In this document: positions 62,673-64,000 of the stretch, in pieces | Layout: each line of letters opens with the position of its first letter | Position numbering within the stretch: the first letter of the stretch is position 1 | Assembly (NCBI GenBank): GCA_025449115.1 | Contig: JAHLKC010000007.1 | Location: 62,001-126,000 of the forward strand | DNA length: 64,000 bases | Direction: 5' to 3' | DNA from: Chytridium lagenaria | Lineage: Eukaryota; Chytridiomycota; Chytridiomycetes; Chytridiales; Chytridiaceae | Program-made: the position numbers and the translations under genes | Notes under the pieces: model-generated | Databases searched by the model: none | Seen by the model: the letters and a program-made list of their open reading frames with translations, nothing else | Told to the model about the DNA's origin: nothing

Positions 62673-62988
62673 CTCCAATAGTATGCGCCAGATTAGGAAG
62701 GAAGGCAGAAAGGAGGGCTGCACCTGAAAATTTCCTTTTTCGGCCAAATCTTTAAACCCCCTTATTTTTTGACGTCACCTCACTTTTAGTGAAAAGGGAG
62801 CCTCGTTTTGCAAGCTCACCTGCCTGCAGCCGACGACAGACCTACAGTGGCTTTTAAAACATACACATCCCCCCTTCATTTTGACTTTGACTCTTTACTC
62901 TTGGTTTCAGCGCAATTCATTAGCTTGACGCGTTACGCGTGAGATAGACGCACACTTTACGCTTTATAGATATTGTTGATCAAAGAAA

Positions 62989-64000
62989 ATGTCACCATTT
63001 TTGGAGCAGAATACCAAAACTTACAAGCTGGACAGGATGTTCACGCAGGATGATATCCGTAATGCCAGGTTTGCGCCGAATAACTCTGGTGGTGGGTAAT
63101 TTTATCTCTACACCCCTTATTATTTTTTAAAAAAAGCTTACCTCTGGATATTCTCTGCACTTCAGAAAACTCTCCCAACTCCACTGACTCATGGCACGGC
63201 GACCTTGACACCGACGGCGAAAATGACCTCGAGATTCCATACAACGCCAGGTCGAGGGCTCCCGTTGCCCCTGCCCACGGCACCAGTAGGCCTAAGGCTA
63301 TCGACAAGTTTCAAGAGGCGATGGACGCGGAGGATGATAACGGTCGCGACACGTTCATGGACGATATTTACGATATTGTTGACTCTGTCATTCCCCAAAA
63401 CGGATAATGTGGATACTCCAGTCATGACGTTCAGGGTGGTGGTGATTGGACTTGTGCTGATGGTGCTGTTTTCTGTCGTCAACACAATTTTTACTTTTAG
63501 AACGAATGAATTTGTGAGTATTTCGATCTCGTTTTTTCAAGCTTCGCGTATAATTCTAATTTCCCTAACTTCGATAATAAGTTCATCACTCCACTTATCG
63601 GTGCCCTAGTCAGCTACCCCGTCGGTTCCCTCCTGAGCAGAATCCTGCCTCGCACGCCTCTCACTCTCTTCAATTATTCCCTTAACCTCAACCCCGGCCC
63701 TTTCAGTCTCAAAGAACATGCCATTCTCTACGTCATCTCCTTCTGCAGCTCCAACCCTGCCTACGCTCTCTACAACATTGTCGCTCAACGTCGTATCCAA
63801 GGTGAAACCGGCAACAGCGCGTCCCCGTGTTGCCTGGTCCATCGCCTTCGCGGTTGGTGCTCAAATGATCGGATACGGTATGGCCGGCCTTTGCAGACGC
63901 TTTTTAGTTCGCCCTGCCGCTATGTTATGGCCGGCGAATTTGTCTATTGTAGCGATTTTGACGTCGCTACATGCGGGGAAGGAGCATATGCATGCTACGT
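62989..64000 (+). CDS. OPT-family oligopeptide transporter, 5' part
   Basis: The start is ATG 62989 (MSPFLEQNTKTYKLDRMFTQ); the gene is cut by the window end. Exon 1 ends near 63095 and exon 2 starts at 63166. It has an acidic N-terminus, DDIYDIVDSVIPQ, then VMTFRVVVIGLVLMVLFSVV, FFITPLIGALVSYPVGSLLS and the OPT hallmark LNPGPFSLKEHAILYVISF. After a break it continues VAWSIAFAVGAQMIGYGMAG and LCRRFLVRPAAMLWPANL. It is a paralogue of the minus-strand OPT gene, with similar exon content. Frame breaks in C/A runs near 63.40 kb and 63.82 kb interrupt otherwise perfect conservation. Proton-coupled uptake of small peptides is the expected role. Confidence 0.92.

Larger units (their letters stand above)
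61093..62988. other. Divergent intergenic region between two OPT genes
   Basis: 1.9 kb between two OPT start codons. About 110 bases at 61180–61292 recur imperfectly at 62562–62672 in the same orientation, sharing GTTGAAGGT, GTCGAG and CGTCGAAGTCCC. A smaller direct repeat TTGGCTCAAGAGA occurs twice near 62.42 and 62.45 kb. Short open frames at 61.41–61.66 and 61.75–61.94 kb lack support. The last 150 bases presumably hold the OPT promoter. Confidence 0.5.

Overview
The window is nuclear DNA of an intron-rich eukaryotic microbe. Most genes are split by short GT–AG introns of roughly 50–110 bases, often with T-rich 3' ends. Gene content points to a fungus: a Golgi GDA1-type nucleotidase, OPT oligopeptide transporters, an AFG2-type double AAA ATPase, GH3 beta-glucosidase and a delta-type PI-PLC. 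A TRP-like ankyrin channel, a two-domain cytidine/dCMP deaminase related to CDADC1 and a Fanzor-type nuclease suggest an early-diverging, chytrid-like lineage. This placement is inference.

Layout. 0–14 kb is a compact housekeeping block: the 3' part of an uncharacterised gene, a GLUT-type sugar transporter, the ribosome-associated GTPase DRG1/RBG1 divergent from a mitochondrial rhodanese, PI-PLC, a small unknown gene and the deaminase. 14.2–22.4 kb is an accessory island on the minus strand. It holds a TnpB-like nuclease of the Fanzor type, preceded by a long, unrecognised, spliced coding region and by repeats. A copied fragment of the neighbouring deaminase gene ends 8 bases beyond the nuclease stop codon. 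22.9–31 kb carries a small membrane protein, a TRP-like channel and a disrupted GH3 beta-glucosidase. 31–39 kb is a segmental duplication carrying two ribonuclease Z genes around a Ser/Pro-rich gene. 39–64 kb carries a GDPase, a small acetyltransferase, a Baeyer-Villiger-type flavin monooxygenase, AFG2, a UBA-domain protein, a SAM methyltransferase, a single-span membrane protein, a decayed satellite array and two head-to-head OPT transporters, the second cut by the window end.

Sequence quality matters here. Conserved genes right of about 14.3 kb repeatedly carry single-base frameshifts, while those to the left are almost free of them (one in DRG1). The two ribonuclease Z copies are broken at different places, and each is intact where the other is broken. 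I therefore read many breaks as probable indel errors and label them rather than calling all these genes dead.

The main candidate for an undescribed system is the Fanzor island. It keeps RuvC-I Asp, the alternative Glu, a four-Cys zinc ribbon and RuvC-III Asp, and it is followed directly by a copy of host-gene sequence in the place where a TnpB/Fanzor guide would be read.
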